This document shows, in pieces, positions 55,334 to 64,000 of a DNA stretch of 64,000 nt; position 1 is the first letter of the stretch; each line of letters starts with the position of its first letter. Both the position numbers and the translations under genes were made by a program. The DNA comes from Cyanophora paradoxa. Its lineage: Eukaryota > Glaucocystophyceae > Cyanophorales > Cyanophoraceae. The stretch lies in assembly GCA_004431415.1 (NCBI GenBank), contig QPMI01000203.1, positions 62,001 to 126,000 on the forward strand, written 5' to 3'. The notes under the pieces are model-generated. The model saw only the letters and a program-made list of their open reading frames with translations, was not told the DNA's origin and searched no databases.

Positions 55334-56890
55334 TCAGAGCGTGGGCTCCTGCGCGGCTCGCTCCTCAGAGGGGAAGAGGAGGCGGGACTCGGGGCAGGGG
55401 TCTCCCGCGGCGGGCGGCTCCTGGGCCTCGGCCCAGCCCTCGAGCTGCGCCGGCGCCGCCCCCGTGGCCGCCGCCAGGCGCTCGAGTGCGGACCGCAGCA
55501 GCCTCCGCAGGCGGCGGGCCTCGCCGCGGGCCGCCACCTCGGCCTCGCAGGCGCGGGTCATCTTGACGGCGAGGAGGGTGATGCTCTCTTCGGCGTCGGC
55601 GCGCAGGCGGCGCTCCTCCTCGAGCGCCGCCCGCGCGTCGTCGGCGGAGAGGAGCGGGCCCCCCGAGGCCTTCCTGAACTCCCCCTCCAGGCTGTTCAGC
55701 AGCGTCCGCAGCTTGGGGAAGAGCGCCGAGCCTGCGTTGTATGCCTTTTCTCGAGTCAGGGTCGAGTTTCCGGAGCTCCCGAGCAGGGGCAGCAGGGCGG
55801 GAGCGCCGCACCCGCGTTGCCGCCGCCTTGGCGCTCGAGCTCACGCCGTCGGCCTGTGCGCGCGTCGGCGGGGCCGGCACGGCGGGAAGTGCGGGGGCAG
55901 ACGCGGGGCCGCTTGGAGGCGTTGGTGGCGGCGGGCTTCGGCTTGGGCTTCTCCTCGTGCGCCGACTCCTCAGTCTCCGACTCCTCCTCGCCGGACGAAG
56001 AGCTCCCGCCGTCCGCCCTCCGCTTCCTGCCCCGCGCAGCCGCCGGCGAGGACGCCTGCCGCCTGTCGCGCGCGGCAGCGGGGCGGCGCGCGCGCCGCGC
56101 ACCGACTTGCGGGGCGAGGTGAAGAGCCGGGGGATCGTGCCGGAGACATAGGACTCGCACGACCTGACGGCCTCCTCCCTGCGTGGCTCCCCCGTGAGCG
56201 CCGGCGGCTGCCGCGGGAGCGCGGGGGCCCGGCGCACCACTCCTCAAGGCCGTGGCCCCGGATGTTCGTCTTCTTCTTCGCAAACTCCTCCCGCACTCCC
56301 TGCCGCCTCGTCAGCCGGCTGCCCGCTAACCGGCCTTCCCCAAAAAGACAGACCTCCGCGATGGCCGAGTCGCCGCCGTCGAAGTCGATCGTGATCTTCG
56401 GATCGATGGTTGCTCGCGAAAACTCGCCCGTCCCGAACCACTGAGGACGCCCGTCAACAGTGCACTCGTGCTGAGGCGTCGAGGTGCAAGGGCGTCGACG
56501 CGGCGAAGCTCCTGTCGCGCACCTGGATTACGCATTGAGGTCGAGTAGACCAGCGCGCTGGGTCGCGAAGATCCTCTGCGCGCGCTGGAGTCGGCCGACG
56601 GCGAGGGGCGGACGCCGAGGTTGCGCGCTCACCAGGGACGTCGGGGTGTGAAGGATCGACGACCACGGCCGGCCAAGTAGGGAAGCCCTGCATTTTCACC
56701 CTGCACATAGGGCAAGCGCATCGCTCCGTCGGACTGGCGCCCGTTCGAACGCGCACGACGGCGTTTCGTACCACAGTCGCTTCCAGGGCTGCGCGTGCGA
56801 GCTTGACGAGTCCCTCCGGGTATCCTTGGACTCGCTATGGCGCGTTTGGCGCCGCTCAGGCTCGCCAACGCGTTTTCGCTTGTCCGCCAT
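55334..56890 (-). CDS. PWWP-domain nuclear protein
   Basis: It starts MADKRKRVGEPERRQTRHSE at 56890. WKRLWYETP is joined across a GT...GCAG intron to VKMQGFPTWPAVVVDPSHPD, and a further exon gives CTVDGRPQWFGTGEFSRATI. Together these make a PWWP module (the aromatic cage motif here reads P-T-W-P), usually a reader of methylated histone H3 in chromatin. Later exons give GVREEFAKKKTNIRGHGLEE, EEAVRSCESYVSGTIPRLFT and a Ser/Glu plus basic nuclear-signal region (ARGRKRRADGGSSSSGEEES). The C-terminal coiled coil is LFPKLRTLLNSLEGEFRKAS to EERRLRADAEESITLLAVKM. It ends QEPTL at 55334. The exact subfamily is unknown. The start codon is about 255 bp from that of the divergent JmjC gene. Confidence 0.65.
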
Positions 56891-57144
56891 CAAAACGGGA
56901 TGGGCGCTCCGATGCAGGTTGCTGCAGCTCAATGGACTAGCTTGTACTAGCGCTCGCTGCGATCGCTGGGGCGCTCTGTCTCTCGGCACTTTGAATGAGA
57001 AAGGTTTAAAGGTTCGACGCTGGTACCCCCCAAAGGACCAAGTCCGACCCATTAACGCGGCTAGTGCCAACCACGCGAGAAGACGGGCTGCCAAGTGAAG
57101 GCCGAGGAATCGAAGAAGTGGCTGGACAGCTCGCCCCCGCAGAG
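56891..57144. promoter_or_regulatory. Shared 5' region of the PWWP and PUB/JmjC genes
   Basis: A divergent gap of 254 bp. In-frame sequence upstream of 57145 (from 57064) is open but lacks an ATG, so the downstream Met is preferred. Confidence 0.4.
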
Positions 57145-60100
57145 ATGGACCCCGCGGTCCTCGAGGCGGCCCTCCGGCGCTTCGAGACGCAGCTACGCTC
57201 TCCAGACTCGGCGCTAGCGTGGTTGGTCCGCGCCCAGATCAAGATCATACGTACGACCGGGCCCCTCCGCGTGGTTCGGAACGCGCGTGATCTGACGCGA
57301 GTCCGGCGCGGCAGTCGAGCGGCCTGCGCTTCACGGGAAGCTGTGCACCGTCCTCGTCGACCCCGATCACCGGCTACCACCCCTCGACGCCGAGGACGGC
57401 GGCTACGGCGCGCTCTTCGAGGCTCTCGGCTTCCGACAGAAGAACGCAGGCGTCAATCCTCACAAGTGGGAGATCCTGCCGCGCTACCCGTATGCGGCGC
57501 TGGCGGCCGCCCTCGCGAAGCTCGCGCCCTCGTCTTTCGGGTTCATCGCGAGCCCCCAGCTCAAGGTGAGGGCGTGCCCGCGGCCCGTTACGGTTCTCCC
57601 AGTGGCGCGCGCTTTGTCTGAGAGCCTTCCGGTGCGCCGCCGCGCGGAGCCGCTTGCAACGCGCTCGCTGAAAGGGCCGCAGCAACCGCCGAGGCCGTCG
57701 CGGCGGCTGACGGGGGCGGCGGCGGCCTCGGTCGCCGCGAAGGAGGCGCGGCTCGCCTCGGGGTCGTCGGGGGGTTCGGGCCCGCCCCCCTCGCCGGCGG
57801 GGCAGGCCGGCGCGACGGCGGGGGGCAGCCGAAGTCGAACCCGGCGCGGACGGCGGCGGCGACGGCGGCGGCGATCGCGGCGCGGAAGCGGCGGGCAGAG
57901 GAGCGCCTGCGACAGGTGCGGGCGGGGGGCTCGGACCGCGAGAGCGGCCCCAGCGACGACGACGCCGCCGACGAGGCCGCCCCGTCGCCCCGGCCCCCAA
58001 GCGCCGCCCGGCCCCGCAGCGGGCCCCGCCCGAGCGCGCGGCCGCGGAGACGTTGGGCTCGGTAGGGCGGGCCGGCGGGAGGGGCGGGAGGCGGCCCCGA
58101 GGCGGGGCGGAGCGTGGAGCAGCAGGCGCAGCTGCGGGCGGCGGCGCGGGAGCGGGCGCGGCTGGCGGCCGGCAACGCGGCGGCGGCGGCGGCGGCGGTG
58201 GCGCTGGGGCCGCTGGGGGCGGGAGGGGAGGGGGCGGCGGTGCCCGGGCGGCGGGGCGGGAGCGTGTGGAGGAGTACCTCGAGGCGGAGGCCGCCCTCCT
58301 CGACGCCCTCCGCCGCCCCTGCCCCCCGTCCGCGCCGCCCCCGGCCCGGCCCCGGCCCGCGTGACGGGGAAGCAGGGCCCGGTGGCGGGGTTCGGGCTGC
58401 TGGGGCGGGGCGGGTGGAGGGCCCGTCGCCGCGGGACTTCCGGGAGGCGGTGGTGGCCCCGCACGAGGCGGCGGTGCTCGCGGGGCCGTCCACACGCGCC
58501 GCTCGGGGGCCGCCCTCTGGCGCCCCGCCGCCTTCGAGCCGCTCGCCGCCGCCCCGCTCGCCGCCACCGAGGCCGCCTCCGGCCGGCCCCTCCGCCTCCC
58601 CTCGCCGACCTCCTCGCCCCTTCCGGTGCACCCCGCCCCGCCCGCCCTCCTCCGGCGGGGCGGGGCTGAGGGGCGGGCAGGGGCGGGGCGGGCGGGCGCT
58701 GGCGCTGCTGACGCACGAGGGGGCGCACGAGCTCGCCGCCCTCCGCCCCGAGCTCCAGGCCGACCTCCACCTCCCGCCTACCTCCGCCCCGACGGGCCCG
58801 CCCGCCCCCGCCACGCCACGCCCCTCGCCCGCCTGAGGCGCGCCGGCGCAGGCCGGACAGCCTGCTGGCGTACCAGGGGCCGGGCGGGCGGGCGAGGTGC
58901 GGGCGGCCGTGGAGCTCTCGCCGCGGCTCGGGCACGCGCCGCTGCACGTCCACGCCGGCGGCCTCTGGTCCTGGACCTTCGTCGCCCACGGCGGGCCCCG
59001 CCTCGCCCTCCTCTGGCCCCCGACCGCCGTCCGTGCCCCCCCCCCCCCCTCCCCCCCCCTCCCCCCCCGCCCGGCGTCGGCTCGGAGCTGAGCTGCGCGC
59101 AGGTGCCCGCGCTGGCGGCGCTGCCGGCGGTGCGGCGGGCGGGGCCGGGGCGTGGGCGGGCCCGTACGTGCCGCTGCGGGAGCTGCTGGGGCGCCGGCGG
59201 CGCTGCGGCCGCGGCTGGCGGCGGTGGAGGCCGGCGAGCTGCTCGTCATCCCCGCCGGCTGGGCCCACCAGTTCCTCGACCCCGTCCGCCCCCCGCCCCC
59301 GGCCCGCCCCGCCCCTGCCCGCGCCCCGCGCCGCCGACGCGGCAGCAGCGGCCGCTGGTGGCGGCCTCGGCGGACTTCCTCCCCTCGAGGCCGTGCCCCG
59401 CTCCCTCGCCCTGCCCCGCGTCCGCCCCCCGCCCGCCCCGCCCCGCCCTCCCTGCCCGACGGGCGGGGCCGCAGGACGGGCCGCTGGCGGCCCGCGTCGG
59501 GGGCGCCCCGCTGGAGCGGCTGCTGTGGCACGCCGCCTGCGCGACGCTCGCCGCCGGCAACGCGCTCGCAGCCGGCGGGGCCCCTCGCGGGAGGCGGCGG
59601 GCGGCGTGCAGCAGCGCGCGCGGGCGGCGCTTGCGGCGCTGCAGGCGCTCGCCCTCGAGGAGGCCGACCCGCGCGGGCGCGCCGAGCTCGTCGCCGACTG
59701 GGAGGCGCCCCGCCCCGGGCCCCGGCGCCCCGCCCGCCACCTCTCCGCCGCCTGCTGCCCACCCCCCACCGCCCCGCACCCGGCCCGCCCCTCTCGCAGG
59801 TCGCCCCGCCCCCTCGCCCAGCCACCCCGCGTCGTTCCGCGGCTGAGGCGAGGGCGCAGCTGCGGTGCGAGGAGTGCGGGCGGACGATCTTCAGCGCGCA
59901 CGCGCTGTGCCCCGCCTGCGAGGACGGCCCCGCCCGCCGCCCCGCCGTTCTCTGCCTCCCCGTTCGCCCCTCCCGCCCCCTCCCGCCCCGCGCCATTCCG
60001 CTCTGCTCATGACGGGTGGTGCAGTGCTTTGGGGGCGGGGGCCCGCTGGCAGCCGCACAGGAGGCGGGGCGTGTGGAGGGCCGGTGCCCTCACCGGGGGC

Positions 60101-60220
60101 GGTGCACCGGCGCGGCTCCGGCCGGCGCGGCTGCGGCAGGCGGCCGCCGACCTCGCCGCCCTCGCCGCCGCCCTCGACGCCAAGGCCCGCCCGCCCGCCC
60201 GCCCGCCCGCCAGCGCCTGA
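57145..60220 (+). CDS. PUB-like plus JmjC/cupin domain protein
   Basis: The N-terminal part MDPAVLEAALRRFETQLRSP, LVDPDHRLPPLDAEDGGYGA and LFEALGFRQKNAGVNPHKWE resembles a PUB domain (p97/NGLY1-type adaptor). Later exons give VEGPSPRDFREAVVAPHEAA, ELAALRPELQADLHLP, SPRLGHAPLHVHAGGLWSWT and VEAGELLVIPAGWAHQFLD, the cupin-8/JmjC pattern with the distal iron His in GWAHQF. The usual H-x-D/E reads H-V-H, so metal binding may be altered. C-terminal exons hold WHAACATLAAGNALAAGG and a zinc pair (RCEECGRTIF, LCPACED). The end LRQAAADLAALAAALDAKAR stops near 60220. JmjC enzymes are 2-oxoglutarate oxygenases acting on proteins, nucleic acids or histones. Introns are extremely C-rich; many exon borders are uncertain and two genes could be merged here. 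Confidence 0.6.
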
Positions 60221-60358
60221 CGCCGCGCGCAGGGCCCGCCCCGCCCCTCCCTCCCTTCGACGCCGAGCCCTGGGCCCGCCCCCGACCTCCCCCGCCTTCC
60301 CGAGCCGGAGCCGGCAGCCGCTGCGGGACCGGGGGCGGGGCGGCGGGGCTGGGGCGGC

Positions 60359-61411
60359 ATGGCCGCTGGGGGCGCTGCCGCTGGCGGCGATGGCGCGCTC
60401 GTCGCGGGCCTCCCGCCGGCCCCCGTCCCTCTGTGCGGCCCGCCCCGGCCCGCGTCCCCACCCGCTCACCCCACCCACAGTGGGCGGCGACGCGGCGCCG
60501 GCGGAGGAAGAAGAGGAGCCCGCCGCCCCCGTCCTCCTCGGCGCCCCGCCCCCCTCGCCCGCTCCGCGCCCCCGCCACCGCCGCCCCGGCCCCGCCACCG
60601 ACCCGCCCCTTCCCCGCCCCCGCCCCGGCCCCACTCCCGTCCCAGCACCAACCTTGCCCCAACCCCGCCCCGGCCCCCGCTCCCACGTCCGCCCCGGCGC
60701 CGGCGCCGGTGGTGCCGAGCAGCCTTCCGGGGGCTCTGCTGCCCCCCGGCGCGGCGTTCAATGACGCCCCGACGCCGCACCGGGAGGCGCCGGCGGGGCC
60801 GTCCGCGTCGGAGGGGCCGGACGGGCGGGAGGGGCGCCCCCTCTACTGCTGGAGGTACCTGCAGGGGAAGGCGTGTGAGGCGCCGGGCTGCGAGCGGCTG
60901 CACGAGCGCCTCGACCGCGCCCGCTACTGCTTCAAGTTCCTCGCCGAGGGCGCTTGCCCCCGCGGGCCCGCCTGCGCCCTCTCCCACGAGCCGCCCCGCC
61001 CCGCCGCCCCCGCCGGGCCCGGCCTCCTCGGCTCCGCCCCACCCCGCCCCCGCCCCCGCCCCCGCCCCTGCACCGCTGCCCGGTGGCGGGTACGGGCTGG
61101 GGGCGGCGGCGGGGCCGGGCGGCGGCGCGGGCCTGGCGGATCTCCTCCAGTCGATCGTCTCCTCCGTCGCAGCCGCCAGCGCTAGCGCCCCCGCAGACCC
61201 CTTCCCAGCGCCGGCCCCTCACCCTTCCCCGGGCCCCGGGCCCGGCCCGGACTCTTGGGGCCACCAGCAGCCCCCCCGCGCCGCCTTCGGGCAGGGCTCA
61301 GGGGGCAAGTGGGAGCGGCAGGGGGCCGGCCGGTCGGCGCGCTCCTGCCACTTTTTTGCGCGCGGGGTGCCCTGCCCCTACGGCGACTCCTGCAAGTATC
61401 GGCACGCCTGA
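60359..61411 (+). CDS. Protein with three CCCH zinc fingers
   Basis: It starts MAAGGAAAGGDGALVAGLPP at 60359, followed by an acidic GGDAAPAEEEEEPAAP exon and Pro-rich sequence. Three C-x8-C-x4/5-C-x3-H fingers are clear: CWRYLQGKACEAPGCERLH and CFKFLAEGACPRGPACALSH (about 60846-60990), and the terminal CHFFARGVPCPYGDSCKYRH before the stop at 61411. A linker exon gives GLADLLQSIVSSVAAASASA. CCCH fingers of this spacing usually bind single-stranded RNA in mRNA decay or processing. The gene lies 139 bp downstream of the JmjC gene on the same strand, so a single longer gene remains possible. Confidence 0.75.
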   Translation: MAAGGAAAGGDGALVAGLPPAPVPLCGPPRPASPPAHPTHSGRRRGAGGGRRGARRPRPPRRPAPLARSAPPPPPPRPRHRPAPSPPPPRPHSRPSTNLAPTPPRPPLPRPPRRRRRWCRAAFRGLCCPPARRSMTPRRRTGRRRRGRPRRRGRTGGRGAPSTAGGTCRGRRVRRRAASGCTSASTAPATASSSSPRALAPAGPPAPSPTSRPAPPPPPGPASSAPPHPAPAPAPAPAPLPGGGYGLGAAAGPGGGAGLADLLQSIVSSVAAASASAPADPFPAPAPHPSPGPGPGPDSWGHQQPPRAAFGQGSGGKWERQGAGRSARSCHFFARGVPCPYGDSCKYRHA

Positions 61412-61624
61412 CCCCACGGTGCCAGGCCTTCGTGGCGCTCATTAAAATTGACGGCTTTGCAATCAATACCGCGTGCACGTATACGTAGGAAGTTCGCGAG
61501 GGCTCCTTCATGTGCATGATCAGTTCGCGAGTGTACCCCGCGGCCGCGGCGCCCGGGCGCCGACTTGCGTGAGCTATAAGCCTGCAGCTGCCAAATGACC
61601 TCACGATCACGCCCTTTGTGCGGG
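61412..61624. other. Intergenic
   Basis: A 213-bp gap between two same-strand genes. Nothing is recognised. Confidence 0.5.
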
Positions 61625-64000
61625 ATGAGCGCTGCTGCGCCCATCGAAATCGAATCCGACAGCGGTGCGGCGCTAGCGCGGCGCGGGCTGCCACCGATCG
61701 ATGGAATTTAAAAAAACAAATTCGCGCACGCAGACGATGGCGAGGGGAGGCTGTCGACGCCAAAGAAAGCGAGATGCGACATTGAAGACAGAGCGCCTGC
61801 GTCGGTGCCTGCTGCAGCGCTGCCCGCGCTGGCGCCTCCTGCTGCGCTGCCCGCGCCGGCATCCATCGGCACGAAGGGCGCGCCGGCGCCGCCAGCAGCG
61901 AGCTCCAAGGATCCCGCGCCTCGAGCACTTGCGCATATGCATGCAGGCGATGTGCTCTTCTTGAACCAAACCGGCGACGACGACGACCGCTCGGCCCGCA
62001 CTGTGTCGCTGGAACAAGTCGTGCACCCGCCGTGGCCGGTTTGTTCCCCAGCCTCGCGCGCGTACGCGTGCACAGTTGGGGTGATCGTGACGGGCGCAGG
62101 GAGGCGTGCTAAAAGCGCTCGTCTCAAGCGGGCCGGTGGCGCGCGGCAATCTCTGGGGATCGATATCCGGTCCCAGGCCTGATGTAGGGCGCGACGCAGA
62201 TCGACCCGTCACTTATTGAGAAGCACTTCCCGCCCCCGATCAAGCTTACGGTCGTACATGATCGCGATGCCCTCGAACCGGACGTGCGCGCCTCACCTTA
62301 GTTTTTCGACCTGCCTCCATCGCGAATCCGCCATGCTCCGCCATGCCAGCGCTGACGCATTGGGCAGGCGCCCGCACGGCGACAGCTTGAGAAGCTGAAA
62401 AGGGACGCGCGCGTGACGACTGTGTCGCCGGTGAAAGGCAAAATCATGCACGCGAAGCTGATGTTGATCGAGGGGCACGAGGTGAGTGCAAGTGCTGCCC
62501 GCCCGCCCGCCGGCAGCGCGCGCCGCAGCAGACACGCCGTGCAGCGCCTGCGGGTCGTGATTACCTCGGCGAACTTCGGGTCGTTGGACTGGTACAAGCT
62601 CTCGCAGGCAAGCCGCCGCAGGCGCTGGACAGCTCTACAGCTAGAGCTGTGAAACGCGACTTGCGTGCATCCCTCCACGGCCGCCGCATCTAAGCAACGG
62701 CTCCCGCTGCGCGCAGAACGTGTACATGCAGGACTTCGAGAAGCGCACGGACAAGTCCGAGAGCGACGTCGAGGAGTTCGGCGTCTACCTCGTCAAGTTC
62801 CTCGAGGAGCTCGGCGCGAAGTGGGACTTCGGCAAATGGCTCGAGATCCATGCGACGTTTGATTTCTCCCCGGCTAAGGCCCGCCCTGCCCTCTCCACTG
62901 CCCGCCGCTGCCTGCTGTCGCTCATTCCGAGCGGCGCTGGAGGGCAGGTGAAGCTGGTGGCGACGGTACCCGGCAAACACTCTGAGAACGACCTCCACAA
63001 GTGGGGTGCGCGCGCGCCATTGCTTTGATGCGTGCCTTCGCCGCTCGAAGGACGCGCAGGCCAACTCAGGCTCGCGGAGGTCATGGCGGGGTACGCGCCT
63101 TTCCTTCGTTCCCACACCCCCCCCCCCCCCCCCTCTTCCTCGACCCTCCTCAAAGATAAACCGTGCTGAAGCTTAGCCACGCCTCTCCGCAGCACTCTCG
63201 GGGAGGACACCCTCTACTACCAGTCGCCCTGCGCCGGCCAGCTCACGCCCGAGGCGCGGAGTGCGGTTTCTTTCGGCCGCGCCGCCCGCCGACCCGTTCC
63301 CCAGTTCTGCGCGCAGTTCTGCCTGTCCGCCGCGGGGGGGCCCGGCACCCACCGGTGCACGCCTTCGACGCTTTCGCTCGCCCCGCCCGCGCCGCCCGCT
63401 CACGCTGCAGGGCCGGGGGCAGGGATGCGGAGGGGGAGAACCGGGCGGCCTCGTGCGAGAGGCCAGCTGCAGCGAGCGCTGCCGCCCTCGAGCTTCGAGT
63501 CGTTCTCACGGCCTCGTCGGTGGCCAATGTGTCGCGCTACGGCCCGGAAGGCCCGCCGCCGCCCCGCCCGCCCTCCTCTCGCTCAACGTTCAACGCCTCG
63601 CTCGCCGCCCCCCCCCCCCCCCCCCGCCCCCTCCTCTACGCAGACCGCGGTTATGTCGGACAGTCGCGGAAGCTGTACGAGAAGGCGACCTTCCCCAAGG
63701 CCGCCGTGTTCCAGGCGGTGCGCGTGCAGGCGCATCCCGAGGCTGCGCGTGCGGGGGCTGATCGGCGGGCGGCAGGAGGCGGTGAGGCCGTCGCGGGCGC
63801 GGGTGCTCATGCACAGCAAGGTCCTCGCGCGGGGCGGCGCGCTGCTCTACGAGGGGAGCGCGAACTTCTCCAAGGCCGCGTGGGGCGAGCTGCGCAAGGA
63901 CCGCACCGAACTCGACGCCTCGGCTTGCAACTACGAGCTCGGCGTGGCGTTCCCCGGGGGCCTGGAGCCCGCCCTCAGCAGCGAGGTCCTCCCCTTCAAG
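61625..64000 (+). CDS. TDP1: Tyrosyl-DNA phosphodiesterase 1 (partial, runs off right edge)
   Basis: Exon 1 (MSAAAPIEIESDS, 61625-61664) joins in phase to DDGEGRLSTPKKARCDIEDR. Later exons give IDPSLIEKHFPPPIKLTVVH and DRDALEPDV. The first HKD-type site is KGKIMHAKLMLIEGHE, followed by LRVVITSANFGSLDWYKLSQ. NVYMQDFEKRTDKSESDVEE, VKFLEELGAKWDFGKWLEIH and VKLVATVPGKHSENDLHKWG follow. Near the edge the second site reads VLMHSKVLARGGALLYEGSA then NFSKAAWGEL, and ACNYELGVAFPGGLEPALSS. Both His/Lys pairs and the Asn-containing motifs are retained, so it should be active. TDP1 repairs trapped topoisomerase I-DNA links in nucleus or organelles. The last C-terminal exon(s) are outside the window. Confidence 0.88.

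Noticed and set aside
57484-60000. Minus-strand open frames of about 800 codons.
   Set aside because: Low-complexity G/R/A translation antisense to the PUB/JmjC exons, with no domain signal.

Overview
This is a GC-rich, intron-dense eukaryotic nuclear window. The best fit is a glaucophyte alga such as Cyanophora. Three predicted plastid (cyanelle) precursors begin with a phenylalanine close to the first Met (MNAFVAP, MAFVVAAP, MFAVNLAAV), which is typical of glaucophyte and red-algal transit peptides. The organism call is inference; no organelle or rRNA marker is present. Nearly every gene was read by hand by joining phase-consistent exons across short introns (about 40-150 nt) that usually start GTGCG and end GCGCAG and are often packed with CCCCGCC tracts. 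Short ORFs in all frames are mostly shadows of this composition.

Layout. 1-5931 (-): PKD-repeat membrane protein, running off the left edge. 7992-9079 (+): plastid Rieske protein. 15464-9750 (-): NT-C2 plus giant coiled-coil protein. 15774-17707 (+): a tRNase Z homologue that has lost most metal ligands. 18491-20934 (+): CCAR1-like protein. 21936-21516 (-) and 22072-23129 (+): head-to-head bS21 ribosomal protein and Tic20. 25800-23690 (-): coiled-coil protein. 25883-26394 (+): orphan SMU1 exons. 26930-27600: 75-bp minisatellite. 32231-27604 (-): AP2 domains fused to a Fanzor (eukaryotic TnpB-type) nuclease. 35006-32382 (-): OTU protease. 38712-36107 (-): F-box plus OTU-like pseudoprotease. 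39852-39632 (-): HMG-box remnant. 40082-40832 (+): MoaC. 43386-41486 (-): RING/TRAF zinc-finger protein fused to USP7-type ubiquitin-like domains. 43523-46843 (+): RAP-domain protein. 47080-49795 (+): adenylosuccinate synthetase. 52988-50185 (-): bZIP factor. 53172-55103 (+): CLASP-like TOG protein. 56890-55334 (-): PWWP protein. 57145-60220 (+): PUB plus JmjC/cupin protein. 60359-61411 (+): triple CCCH zinc-finger protein. 61625 to the right edge (+): TDP1.

Themes. Many genes are arranged head to head with 135-310 bp between start codons. Three neighbouring genes (two OTU proteins and the RING/TRAF-USP7 fusion) concern ubiquitin. Several proteins are organelle-directed (Rieske, Tic20, bS21, AdSS, RAP, MoaC). 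Small dispersed repeats, a minisatellite, tandem exon duplications and an inverted duplication show an actively rearranging genome.

The most notable items are the AP2-Fanzor fusion with a tandem array immediately 3' of its stop codon, the full-length tRNase Z pseudoenzyme, and the RING/TRAF-USP7 fusion. Exon borders are manual predictions without transcript support; starts and some internal exons are uncertain where stated.
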